Of a DNA stretch of 32,806 bases, positions 24,609 to 32,770 are shown one piece after another. The DNA is taken from contig JAEOTH010000103.1 in NCBI GenBank assembly GCA_016839915.1, positions 1 through 32,806 on the forward strand, written 5' to 3'. How positions within the stretch are numbered: the first letter of the stretch is position 1; each line of letters opens with the position of its first letter. Made by a program: the position numbers and the translations under genes. The DNA is from Promethearchaeota archaeon. GTDB taxonomy: Archaea > Asgardarchaeota > Lokiarchaeia > Sigyniarchaeales > SOKP01. The notes under the pieces are model-generated. The model ran no database searches. It was not told where the DNA came from and saw only the letters and a list, made by a program, of their open reading frames with translations.

Positions 24609-26201
24609 TCATACTTTTTTTCTTTTTTTAAAATAGATGATAATTAAAATTGAAACGAAATTTAACCCAATTAGAAGAATAATCAGGTTTAGTAATTCTG
24701 GATCTGACGAGACATGAACAGATATTTCAATGCAATTAGATAGAGTAGAACCATAATCATTAGTAGCTTCAATAATAAAATAATAGGTCCCGCTTGAAAA
24801 ATCTGTGATTTTATAAGGAGAAATCGCGGTCTGATTTTCAAGCAAGCTGAGATAATTACTGATTTCTGTACTACAATTACCCAAAATATAAATAGAAAAC
24901 TTATCTGCTAAAGAAGATGTCCAAATAAGATTAAAATTTCCATCTAGATCAGGTAAATTAGCGTTTGAGGTAAGATTAAAAGGTCTTGGTGGAATAGGTG
25001 GTGAATATTTTAATATAAAGACATCATTTGCTCCTGCTCCATAACTACGTGTAGTTCCCGTAATATGTATGTCTCCATTCATATCCAATGCTATTCTATC
25101 ACCATCATCATTTTCTATCCCCCCCCATGTATCATTCCATAATTGAACGCCATATGAATCAAATTTCACTATAAAAGCGTCTATATTGTTGCTGGGACTG
25201 TCTAATTCTCCTGTTAAATATATATTACCGACATAATCAATAGTAATTCCACAACCCATTTCATATAAAGATTTTCCCCATGTAAGATTCCATAAAATTG
25301 ATCCTGAGGAATTGAGTTTTACAATATAAGCATCATTAATACTGGCGACATTAAATTCTGTACGACCAGTTATATAAAAATTAGATACATTATCCATAAT
25401 CATATCTCTCACTTCAAGAATATCTGCACCCCCCCAAAAATGATTCCAAATTAAAATACCATTAGAATTGAATTTAGATAAATATTCTTTCGAGGATGCT
25501 TTATCTCTCCCACAAATGTAGATAAAGCCTGAATCATCAATAACAAGATCATCACCTCCATGAAAACTTGTATTTATTTTGCTCCATATTAGGGCTCCTG
25601 TAGAACTATATTTTAATAAAGCGAAATTATCCCCTGTTCTTCCAGCCACATAAATATCTCCACTTTCATCCAGTGCTACTCCATCTCCCTCGTTAAATGT
25701 TCCAGGACCCCATATAGAATGCCATTGATAATTCCCATTGGAATCGTATTTTAAAAGAAGAAGATCATAACCACTCGAACCTTGATATCCTGTGATATAG
25801 ATATCCCCCGAGGAGTCTAGTGTAATATCATGAGCTTGTTCATGTGTTGAAGTTCCCCAGTACCTATTCCATATTAAATTTCCGTATGTATCATATTTCC
25901 TTATGAATATATCATACCCCCCTGATCCAAAACTATAAGTATAACCTGTAATATAAATAAATCCATCATCATCGATAGCAATACCACCACGTCCATAATC
26001 TGAAGCTGATCCCCCCCAAACATCATGCCAATCTAAATAGTAGGAAGAAGGACTAATTCTTTCTATAATATCATTTTTTTGATTATAATCAACTGCTTTT
26101 TGATTACTAATGATATCAATATTTGCTTGAAAAATAAAAAACGAAAATCCTAGAAGTAATAAGATTAAGGTATTTTTCTTTAGTTTAGGATTCAATATCA
26201 T
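24609..26201 (-). CDS. secreted SBBP-repeat beta-propeller protein with C-terminal membrane anchor
   Basis: The 530-residue protein begins with Lys-Leu-Lys-Lys and a hydrophobic signal segment (about 10-25). Then come about six to seven SBBP-type beta-propeller repeats (about 60-400), each with an Ala/Thr-Leu-Asp-x-x-Gly-x-Ile-Tyr-Ile/Val-Thr/Ala-Gly core followed by Lys-Tyr/Phe-Asp/Ser-x-x-Gly and a closing Trp motif. A fibronectin/Ig-like domain (about 405-495) precedes a C-terminal membrane helix (about 504-523) and a Lys/Arg tail. It should be displayed outside the cell. The role is probably binding or adhesion; no catalytic residues are evident. Confidence 0.85.
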   Translation of the reverse strand: MILNPKLKKNTLILLLLGFSFFIFQANIDIISNQKAVDYNQKNDIIERISPSSYYLDWHDVWGGSASDYGRGGIAIDDDGFIYITGYTYSFGSGGYDIFIRKYDTYGNLIWNRYWGTSTHEQAHDITLDSSGDIYITGYQGSSGYDLLLLKYDSNGNYQWHSIWGPGTFNEGDGVALDESGDIYVAGRTGDNFALLKYSSTGALIWSKINTSFHGGDDLVIDDSGFIYICGRDKASSKEYLSKFNSNGILIWNHFWGGADILEVRDMIMDNVSNFYITGRTEFNVASINDAYIVKLNSSGSILWNLTWGKSLYEMGCGITIDYVGNIYLTGELDSPSNNIDAFIVKFDSYGVQLWNDTWGGIENDDGDRIALDMNGDIHITGTTRSYGAGANDVFILKYSPPIPPRPFNLTSNANLPDLDGNFNLIWTSSLADKFSIYILGNCSTEISNYLSLLENQTAISPYKITDFSSGTYYFIIEATNDYGSTLSNCIEISVHVSSDPELLNLIILLIGLNFVSILIIIYFKKRKKV

Positions 26202-26474
26202 ATTAATTTATCAAATTCTTTAATACTGGAACTTTTTGGATTTTAATGGATAAAGTTATATCTCTATGATTTATAAATTTGATCATCATTAGAAAGCCTT
26301 GTTAATATTTGTAAATAATTCACAATATATTAGAATAAATCAAGGAATAAAATTCAAGGAATTCTTTTAGATTTTAAAGTATTATAATAATCTTTTAAAT
26401 TCAAGCAAGAAATTCTTATTTAATCATTCTTTTTCTATAATATAGTTTAATCTCAACGATTTTCTAAACTTCAT

Positions 26475-27275
26475 ATGAAATTAAACACAGTTTACTTGGC
26501 TGAAAATCTAGAATTTTTAAAGAACATCAAGTCAAATGTTATTGATTTGATATACATAGATCCTCCATTTTTTAGTGGTGTAGATTACAAAGAATTTTCT
26601 GATTTATGGGATTCTTTAGAAGATTATCTAAATTTCATGAGGGTCCGAATTATTGAAATGCACCGAGTTCTGAACAAAACTGGTAGTTTCTATTGTCATT
26701 GTGATCCCAATGCTGCTTTTGAAATAAAAATTTTATGTGATAAAGTTTTTGGAAGAAATTTCTTTAGAAGAGAAATTATTTGGAATGTTGGAAGTGTATC
26801 TGGTTTTAAAAGTCAAGTAAAAGGCTGGGTGCGTCAACATGATACAATTTTATATTATACAAAATCTGAAAATTTTACTTTTAATAAGCAATATACTCCC
26901 TATAAACAAGAATATATTAAAACAATGTTTCGACATATGGATGAAGATGGACGTCTCTACCGAAAAAGGCGAGGAGGAAAACAATATCTAGATGAAAAGC
27001 CTGGCAATGCAATAGGTGATGTCTGGAATGATATATATTCTTTTCAAACTACTACAAGGTCAAAAGAATATCTTGGTTATCCTACCCAGAAACCTGAAAA
27101 ATTATTAGAACGTATCATATTAGCTTCATCAAATGAAGAAGATCTTGTAGCAGATTTTTTTTGTGGAACTGGTACAACCTTAGCAGCAGCTCAAAAATTA
27201 AATAGAAAGTGGATTGGAGTAGATAACAATCCTAAAGCCATTGAACTTTGTAAAAACAGATTGAAAATCAATTAA
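26475..27275 (+). CDS. site-specific DNA methyltransferase (amino-MTase, Asp-Pro-Pro-Phe type)
   Basis: The 266 residues carry motif IV Asp29-Pro-Pro-Phe in Ile-Tyr-Ile-Asp-Pro-Pro-Phe and, near the C-terminus, motif I Phe-Cys-Gly-Thr-Gly-Thr-Thr (about 229-235) for S-adenosylmethionine binding. The order IV-then-I marks a beta-class N4-cytosine or N6-adenine methyltransferase. 'Tyr-Pro-Thr-Gln-Lys-Pro' before motif I is also typical. No restriction enzyme gene adjoins it, so it is an orphan methyltransferase or its partner lies elsewhere. The target sequence is unknown. The ATG follows an A/T-rich promoter-like stretch. Confidence 0.92.
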   Translation: MKLNTVYLAENLEFLKNIKSNVIDLIYIDPPFFSGVDYKEFSDLWDSLEDYLNFMRVRIIEMHRVLNKTGSFYCHCDPNAAFEIKILCDKVFGRNFFRREIIWNVGSVSGFKSQVKGWVRQHDTILYYTKSENFTFNKQYTPYKQEYIKTMFRHMDEDGRLYRKRRGGKQYLDEKPGNAIGDVWNDIYSFQTTTRSKEYLGYPTQKPEKLLERIILASSNEEDLVADFFCGTGTTLAAAQKLNRKWIGVDNNPKAIELCKNRLKIN

Positions 27276-27294
27276 TAATTAAAAGGTCATAAAA

Positions 27295-28107
27295 TTGGTT
27301 ATTTTTGGTTTAATCATAGGTATAATAGCATATGTTATGCTTTATCTAGGAAAAGGAATCCAGAAATATGCGATTGAAGGACTCAAAATTGATAAGTCAA
27401 TTAAAAGTAAACACTCCGGGATTTGGATATTTGGCCTTGTATTAACTTCAACATATATGTTTATACAATGGCTTGCCTTACTTTTTGCCCCAATAAATAT
27501 AATCGCCCCACTGGGAGGAATTGGATTAATAGTATTAGTTTTATTCTCCTATTACATATTACATGAAGAAATTTACAAAATACAAATTTTAGGTGTTATC
27601 CTAATAATTGTTGGAACTACGATAGTAACGATTTTTAACCCTAATACTGGCGAGATTAGCTTAGGGGATTTATCGTTACCATTATTAATTGCTTTTTCGC
27701 TTCCAGTTATAATAGTTGAGATTATTGCTATTACTATTTCAAAATTGAAAGGATATATTTTTGGAGGATTAATTATTGGAATCACTGCGGGAACATTTAA
27801 TGCGCTTCAAACGGTTGCTAAACGCATAACAGCCGTTCCTGATCCATTTATTACTATATCTTTCACATTTATTACATTTTTAACAGCAATTTTAACCCTA
27901 ATATTTACTCAGTATTCATTTACTAAAGCGAAGGCTAATGTAGCTGTCCCTAGTTACACTTCTACAAGTATTTCATTAGCAGTTATATTAAGCTTAATAG
28001 GACTTAATGAAGAAATTATACTCATCCAAGTTTTTGGAATAGTAATTGTTATAATTGGAGTAATTCTTGTATCAGTGTTTAACAAAGAAATTAAAAGGGA
28101 AGGCTAA
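27295..28107 (+). CDS. DMT-superfamily (EamA/NIPA-like) membrane transporter
   Basis: The TTG start at 27295 is supported by AAGGT 8 bases upstream. The 270 residues contain about nine to ten hydrophobic helices in two similar halves, each ending in an Ile/Val/Gly-rich helix (Leu-Gly-Val-Ile-Leu-Ile-Ile-Val-Gly; Phe-Gly-Ile-Val-Ile-Val-Ile-Ile-Gly) after a His-Glu-Glu or Asn-Glu-Glu motif, the typical EamA pattern. The N-terminal Leu-Gly-Lys-Gly-Ile-Gln-Lys-Tyr is reminiscent of NIPA-type divalent-cation transporters, but substrate is unassigned. It starts 19 bases after the methyltransferase and overlaps the convergent next gene by 4 bases. Confidence 0.8.
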   Translation: MVIFGLIIGIIAYVMLYLGKGIQKYAIEGLKIDKSIKSKHSGIWIFGLVLTSTYMFIQWLALLFAPINIIAPLGGIGLIVLVLFSYYILHEEIYKIQILGVILIIVGTTIVTIFNPNTGEISLGDLSLPLLIAFSLPVIIVEIIAITISKLKGYIFGGLIIGITAGTFNALQTVAKRITAVPDPFITISFTFITFLTAILTLIFTQYSFTKAKANVAVPSYTSTSISLAVILSLIGLNEEIILIQVFGIVIVIIGVILVSVFNKEIKREG

Positions 28108-28481
28108 TCTTTTTCTATTATAATCTCACTAATACCAATCCATTTTTTAGCATCGTCAAGATTATCAACAATCTTTCTTTTAGGAGAGTCTGCTCTATCT
28201 AATAAGATTTGAGCTTCCTTATCCAAAACAGGATTCTGTGCTATAACATAAGCAGATTTTACTAATCTTTCATTATTTCTTTTAAGGAATTCTAATACAA
28301 TTTCAAATGATTTAAGATTTAGCAAAATGAAGTCTAATCCATCAACTATTACTGAAAGATTTTTTAGATTTTTTGTAGTTTCTTCAAAATCATCAATAAA
28401 TTTAAGTGCAACTGATGGTGGAAATGTACCCATTATCTTAATATAGAGATAATCCTTTCCTATTTTCTCAATTTTATACAT
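28104..28481 (-). CDS. STAS/SpoIIAA-like domain protein
   Basis: The 125-residue product has the alternating strand-helix pattern of SpoIIAA/STAS-like domains: a strand with Tyr-Leu-Tyr-Ile-Lys-Ile-Met-Gly (11-18), then Phe-Pro-Pro-Ser-Val-Ala-Leu-Lys-Phe, a central hydrophobic strand Leu-Ser-Val-Ile-Val-Asp-Gly, and a final Lys-Trp-Ile-Gly-Ile. Such proteins mediate regulatory or lipid-associated interactions; no specific function can be assigned. It is fully convergent with the transporter gene (4-base overlap). Confidence 0.6.
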   Translation of the reverse strand: MYKIEKIGKDYLYIKIMGTFPPSVALKFIDDFEETTKNLKNLSVIVDGLDFILLNLKSFEIVLEFLKRNNERLVKSAYVIAQNPVLDKEAQILLDRADSPKRKIVDNLDDAKKWIGISEIIIEKD

Positions 28482-28671
28482 AATCTGCTAAAATGAAAAT
28501 TACATTTGTTATTATTTATATTTATCAAATTACTTTATTTGTTTTATTGTGAAATATCAATAAATCTAAAATGTTTGAATATAGGAGAGCAGAGAATATT
28601 ATACCAAAATCCTTTATATACTGGATTTATATTATTTTTACAAAATAAAATAAAAATTATGGGATATTAAA

Positions 28672-29247
28672 ATGCCATCAAAAAAAGTATTTGCTATTAT
28701 TATTATTTCAATAATAACAGCTGGAACTTTAGTAGCGTTAACCCCTGTGTTCATATATGGATTTGGAGTCAATGCATTATCATTTGATATGAGTTTAGGA
28801 GTGTTAGGGACAACATCACAAATTTCCCCTTCTCAAGATTCTTATCAATTTGATGATTTTGGATCTACAAGTACAATCACCATCAATGCTAAAACTGTAA
28901 AAGTAAATCCTTATGAATATTTCTTTAGGCAATGGGAAGGTGATGTTAAAACCGATGGAAATTCTGCTTTTGCTCTATTCAACCAGTATGTTGATATTGT
29001 AATCTTTATAAATATTTCAACTCCTACTGGTGGGTCTTACGAACTTACGTTTACACTTGAAGATCTAGCTAATATTTTTATGCAAAATACTAATATTCTA
29101 CTTGGGCCTGATGAAATTCAGATAGTAAGTGGAACTTATGAAGTATGGGTAAATGTAGTTGTTACAATAAATATTCCTGATTTAACCTATAGTGAAACAT
29201 TTGAATCAGGAGTGTTTTATGCTGCGATAGATGTAGTAGTAGAATAA
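28672..29247 (+). CDS. small secreted or membrane-anchored beta-rich protein
   Basis: The 191 residues start with Met-Pro-Ser-Lys-Lys and a strong hydrophobic segment (about 6-27), then an ectodomain rich in Thr, Ser, Val and Ile strands, with Thr-Gly-Gly-Ser-Tyr-Glu-Leu-Thr-Phe-Thr-Leu-Glu-Asp near 120-132. No Cys or catalytic motif is present. It probably remains tethered by the N-terminal helix. Similar to many unassigned archaeal surface proteins; function unknown. Confidence 0.7.
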   Translation: MPSKKVFAIIIISIITAGTLVALTPVFIYGFGVNALSFDMSLGVLGTTSQISPSQDSYQFDDFGSTSTITINAKTVKVNPYEYFFRQWEGDVKTDGNSAFALFNQYVDIVIFINISTPTGGSYELTFTLEDLANIFMQNTNILLGPDEIQIVSGTYEVWVNVVVTINIPDLTYSETFESGVFYAAIDVVVE

Positions 29248-29367
29248 TTTCTAATAATTTTTTTTTTATAAATTTTAAACTCTCTTTATGATAAAAAAAT
29301 CATAAAACAAATATATTATGGAAAAATGATTTTCTATAAAATAAAAATTGTATTTTGAGTTGGTATT

Positions 29368-31257
29368 ATGGAAATAAATAGAATTAATGAAGAACAATTG
29401 GAAAAAGAAAGACTTGAAAAAGAACAGCTTGAAAGAGAAAGAATTCAAAAGCAGAAAATGGAGAATAAATTATTTCCCCATGATTCACTTTTTATGATCC
29501 CTAGTTGGAGTGATTTATTAGGTTATCCTACATTAGGAACCTATGTTCATCATCCAGTATCTAAAATAATTTCAGATGCTGTTATATTTTTAAGCGGTTA
29601 TGATTATTCATTTGAGACTGTAAAAGGAACACTTCATTATCTCTTTGGCTTAGGTTATTATTTTCTAAAATTTGAATTAGAATCTGGTAAATATATTACC
29701 GATAATAGAACATTAACAGGATTAGTGCTATCAGACTTCGTATATGACCACATGGCTACTTCAGGAAATATAACTTTAGAAGATGATCGAGATGTTGTCA
29801 TTGCAGAAAAAGTGGTTAAAATCCCTGTCAATTTGTCTTATAAATCAGAGAACCAGCTCAGCTTCATAAAAGGAGCATTGATGAGAAATATTTTTATACC
29901 GAATAAAGATATATTTTTGGAGATGATTGAGAAAATCCAACAAGATGATTCTTATCAAATTGCTAAAGATGGTCATATGTTGTTAAGTACACATTGGGAT
30001 TTTTACAATCAAATTTTAGTTTCTGAAAAAATGAGAAAAAAATCTGATAATTCTTACCTACAATCAACAGCCGGAGTAGAGAGGGTTTCTTTTGCAGCAG
30101 ATCAACTTTTAAAAGAAACAATTTCTAATATAAACTTGAGTATAATAGATGGTAATATTGACTATTTGAGAAATGTTTATTCTAATGTCGAGTTTGATCC
30201 AATGTATCTATTCTCTCTTTTAGAAAATGCTTCAACAATGTTAAACTCAAATATACCACAAGTTTCTTCGAGTAAAAGGGAATTAACCAATAGAAAGACA
30301 TCTAAAGAGTCAATTTTTACTTCCGCAGAAGACCGTTTGTATGCCTATGTGAGTTGGCCAATTCAATTTAAAAGAAAAGCAAAAAAAGAACCCCAGGTTT
30401 TATCTAGAAAGGAAGAATACCCCGCTTACCTTCTTGAAAAGGATACTCAACGACCTAGTATTAGCCCTATAAAAACTCAAGATTACAATCAAGAAAAATT
30501 TGAGCTAGAGACATTAAAATCAAAAAAAGTGGAGTCTAAAGCATTACCAAGCCCCCCTAAACCTGATGTTAAACAAATTATATTATATCTCAGAAAAGTT
30601 ATTAATGAAGATTATGAAATGAGATCTATTGGAAAAGCATTTGAAATCGCTAGGGAAAGTATGAGGCAAATAGGTGTTAGTGCAACAACAACCGAACAGA
30701 AAAAAATATGGGAAATGAGTAAATATGCTAATATATACTCAAAAAAGGAGCCAAATTTGGGATTATCGTTAAAAGAAAAACAAGAATTAATTCTGAAAGT
30801 AGATACATGGATTTTTGAACTTGAAGAAGAAGCTAGAAAGGAAAAAGAGAGATTAGAACAGGCTCGGTTGGAGATAGAAAGAATTGAAAGAATTGAAAGG
30901 GAGAGAAAAATAAGAGAAAAGCAAGAAAAGGAAAGAAAGGAAAGAGAACGTCTGATGCGAATTCGGAAAGAAGAAGAAAGAAAAAAGCAAGAAAAACTAA
31001 AAAAAGCAAGGCTAGAAAAACTAGAAAAAGCTAAACAAGAGAAGATCAGATTAGAAAGGGAGCGAATAGAGAATGAAAGGAGAGAATTAGAGGCTATTGA
31101 AAAAGAAAAACAAGAACTTGAAAGAATCAAACAAGAGAGAAAACAAAAAGAAAAAGAAGCAAAACTAGAAGCAAAAAAGCAAAAAAAACTAGAAAAGCAA
31201 AAGAAAAAATTAGAAAAAAAGAAGCAAAAAGAACAAGAGAGATTGAAAAACCTCTAA
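29368..31257 (+). CDS. hypothetical protein with very long charged C-terminal helix
   Basis: The 629 residues have three parts. A Glu/Arg-rich amphipathic N-terminus (1-35, Glu-Gln-Leu-Glu-Lys-Glu-Arg repeats) comes first. A folded-looking middle follows (about 36-460), with motifs such as Pro-Ser-Trp-Ser-Asp-Leu-Leu-Gly-Tyr and Lys-Ile-Pro-Val-Asn-Leu-Ser-Tyr, and a Pro-rich linker near 390-400. The last 150-plus residues are nearly all Glu, Lys and Arg with spaced Leu/Ile, a single long alpha-helix or coiled coil. No membrane segment, nucleotide motif or known family is seen. It might be a cytoplasmic scaffold or fibre, a guess from composition. It lies upstream of the phosphoesterase gene by 28 bases. 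Confidence 0.7.
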   Translation: MEINRINEEQLEKERLEKEQLERERIQKQKMENKLFPHDSLFMIPSWSDLLGYPTLGTYVHHPVSKIISDAVIFLSGYDYSFETVKGTLHYLFGLGYYFLKFELESGKYITDNRTLTGLVLSDFVYDHMATSGNITLEDDRDVVIAEKVVKIPVNLSYKSENQLSFIKGALMRNIFIPNKDIFLEMIEKIQQDDSYQIAKDGHMLLSTHWDFYNQILVSEKMRKKSDNSYLQSTAGVERVSFAADQLLKETISNINLSIIDGNIDYLRNVYSNVEFDPMYLFSLLENASTMLNSNIPQVSSSKRELTNRKTSKESIFTSAEDRLYAYVSWPIQFKRKAKKEPQVLSRKEEYPAYLLEKDTQRPSISPIKTQDYNQEKFELETLKSKKVESKALPSPPKPDVKQIILYLRKVINEDYEMRSIGKAFEIARESMRQIGVSATTTEQKKIWEMSKYANIYSKKEPNLGLSLKEKQELILKVDTWIFELEEEARKEKERLEQARLEIERIERIERERKIREKQEKERKERERLMRIRKEEERKKQEKLKKARLEKLEKAKQEKIRLERERIENERRELEAIEKEKQELERIKQERKQKEKEAKLEAKKQKKLEKQKKKLEKKKQKEQERLKNL

Positions 31258-31285
31258 TTCATAATGAAAATAATGCGATGATATT

Positions 31286-32035
31286 ATGAGATTTGAAAAA
31301 CAAATCGCAGTATTATCGGATATTCATGGAAATAGTTTGGCCTTAAATGCTGTTATTAAAGATATTAATAATAAGGAAATTCCAACTATAGTTAATCTTG
31401 GGGATAGTATATATGGTCCCTTAGATCCTGCAGGTACAACTGAAATTCTCATTAATTTCAAGATTCCAAGTATATGTGGAAATGAAGATAGAATCCTTCT
31501 TAATCCCTCTGATGAAGATTTGAAAAATTGCCCTTCTCTCTCTTATGTTCAAGGCTTAATAAATTCAGAAACAATAAAGTGGTTAAATAAGTTACCTAAA
31601 ATAATTGAATATGAAAATATGATCCTCTTTCATGGCACACCAAACAATGATTCAGAATACTTTATTGAAAAAATAGATAAAAATGGAGTGTCAATTAAGA
31701 ATATTGATGATTTAGAAGAACAAACTTCATCAATCGATAAAGATATAATACTTTGTGGACATAGTCATGTTCCTAGATCAATTTATTTAAAAAATGGAAA
31801 ACTTATTGTTAACCCAGGAAGCGTAGGATTGCCAGCATATACTGATAGTACTCCATTTCTTCATGTTATGGAGACTGGTACACCACATGCTCGATATAGC
31901 ATTGTAAGTAAGCATAAGGATCAATGGTGGATCGAAGACGTTTCCGTTCCATATGATTGGAATAAAGCAGCCTCAATTGCAGCTATGAATGGAAGACTAG
32001 ATTGGGCAAAATGGTTAAAATATGGACGTATTTAG
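31286..32035 (+). CDS. calcineurin-like metallophosphoesterase (YfcE/MJ0936-like)
   Basis: The 249 residues contain the full metallophosphoesterase signature: Asp12-Ile-His14-Gly-Asn, Gly-Asp40, Gly-Asn66-Glu-Asp, His116 in Phe-His-Gly, and Gly-His-Ser-His (158-161). These bind two metals and hydrolyse phosphodiesters. The tail has Asn-Pro-Gly-Ser-Val-Gly, typical of the small YfcE/MJ0936 branch. Substrate is unknown. The ATG lies 28 bases after the preceding gene, so the two may share a message. Confidence 0.92.
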   Translation: MRFEKQIAVLSDIHGNSLALNAVIKDINNKEIPTIVNLGDSIYGPLDPAGTTEILINFKIPSICGNEDRILLNPSDEDLKNCPSLSYVQGLINSETIKWLNKLPKIIEYENMILFHGTPNNDSEYFIEKIDKNGVSIKNIDDLEEQTSSIDKDIILCGHSHVPRSIYLKNGKLIVNPGSVGLPAYTDSTPFLHVMETGTPHARYSIVSKHKDQWWIEDVSVPYDWNKAASIAAMNGRLDWAKWLKYGRI

Positions 32036-32070
32036 ATTATTACTTTAGATAGATTTAAGAATTACGGTTT

Positions 32071-32262
32071 TTAAGCTGAAAAAATTGCCACATGGATTTT
32101 TTCCATGGTATTATGTTTTTTCCAGTCTTTTTTCAAAGTTTTTCTAAGTGTATTATTATTGCCACAACCCTCACAATTTGGTTTCAGTTCCCAGTGAAAA
32201 TATCCACATTTATCACAAACATATGGATAGGTTTTTTTAAAATATTTCCAATCTATTTTAAT
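32071..32262 (-). CDS. 63-residue zinc-ribbon protein with apparent ATT start
   Basis: On the minus strand a strong ribosome-binding site GGAGGTG (32270-32276) is followed 7 bases later by an in-frame ATT at 32260-32262, and the frame runs 63 codons to a TAA at 32071-32073. The product has Cys16-Asp-Lys-Cys19 and Cys30-Glu-Gly-Cys33, a two-knuckle zinc ribbon, preceded by an aromatic-basic segment and followed by a Lys-rich stretch. No ATG/GTG/TTG can start it: in frame the next ATG is at codon 53. The role is unknown, possibly nucleic-acid or protein binding. It is convergent with the phosphoesterase. Confidence 0.7.
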   Translation of the reverse strand: MKIDWKYFKKTYPYVCDKCGYFHWELKPNCEGCGNNNTLRKTLKKDWKKHNTMEKIHVAIFSA

Positions 32263-32269
32263 ACCAAAA

Positions 32270-32276
32270 CACCTCC
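32270..32276 (-). promoter_or_regulatory. ribosome-binding site before the zinc-ribbon gene
   Basis: GGAGGTG on the minus strand is a full match to the archaeal anti-Shine-Dalgarno complement and stands 7 bases from the in-frame ATT. No other start codon in this frame is close to it. Confidence 0.7.
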
Positions 32277-32434
32277 AAATATATATTCATCATGAAGAAC
32301 AAGAAATTTTACTTTAATTAATTGGTTTATTAAATAATATAAGAAAAAACGCCTAGCTAATTACTAAATTTAAAAATTTATTCATTTTAACTTACTTTTA
32401 AATTGTCGAAGAGTAAAATTTACCTTGAATGAAT

Positions 32435-32468
32435 CGAACAGAAGTTCGTGAAATCGGGCTTTCACGAA
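32435..32468. repeat. two mutually exclusive hairpins
   Basis: A perfect 9-bp inverted repeat (TTCGTGAAA at 32445-32453, TTTCACGAA at 32460-32468, 6-nt loop) overlaps a 5-bp hairpin CGAAC/GTTCG (32435-32439 with 32444-32448). They share bases, so only one can form at a time. A T-run follows on the plus strand. The rest of 32296-32590 is A/T-rich with no gene. Function could be termination or a small regulatory RNA. Confidence 0.55.
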
Positions 32469-32590
32469 AATATTGTTTTTAAATTAACTCAAACAAATTA
32501 ATACTAATAGATTACAGATATGGTAATCTCAGTTAACATTAATCAATCTTAATCCACTGGTGATTATACAATTAAAAAATGAAAAAAGTA

Positions 32591-32725
32591 TGGGGACTGA
32601 GGGATATTTTCGGGTAAAGCTACATAGGCATTTCCCTTTGAACCCCCGACCGACAGGTGTCCGCAGAACAGCTTTTGCTTGTAGGATCTGGAGCCTGCTG
32701 TGCCACCGGGCTACACCAAGTCCCC
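32591..32725 (-). tRNA. tRNA-Trp (CCA) with two introns, one in the T-loop
   Basis: Read on the minus strand, GGGGACT (32719-32725) pairs with AGTCCCC (32592-32598), and A73 follows; the CCA end is not encoded. The D-arm is GTGT/GCAC with GG in the loop. Anticodon stem GCAGG pairs with CCTGT (32653-32657), and the loop C-T-CCA-G places the anticodon CCA at 32689-32691. A 29-nt intron (32659-32687) follows position 37. The variable loop is CGGTC as in tRNA-Tyr. T-stem GGGGG (32643-32647) pairs with CCCTC (32599-32603) but is separated by 39 nt instead of 7. The loop starts TTCAA and resumes with AT, so a 32-nt intron interrupts it. Removing both gives 74 nt before CCA addition. Confidence 0.93.
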
Positions 32726-32759
32726 TTTGAGATATTAATTTTTAAAAGAATGTATGAAA

Positions 32760-32770
32760 TTTATATTTTT
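32760..32770 (-). promoter_or_regulatory. TATA-like box for tRNA-Trp
   Basis: On the minus strand the segment reads AAAAATATAAA, about 35-45 bases before the first base of tRNA-Trp. That is compatible with a short leader. Confidence 0.4.

Noticed and set aside
30612-31130. Ser/Phe-rich minus-strand frame of 172 codons
   Set aside because: It is the antisense of the Glu/Lys-rich helix, a usual artefact of such composition.
32092-32295. 67-codon plus-strand frame
   Set aside because: It is antisense to the zinc-ribbon gene, which has Cys pairs and a strong ribosome-binding site.
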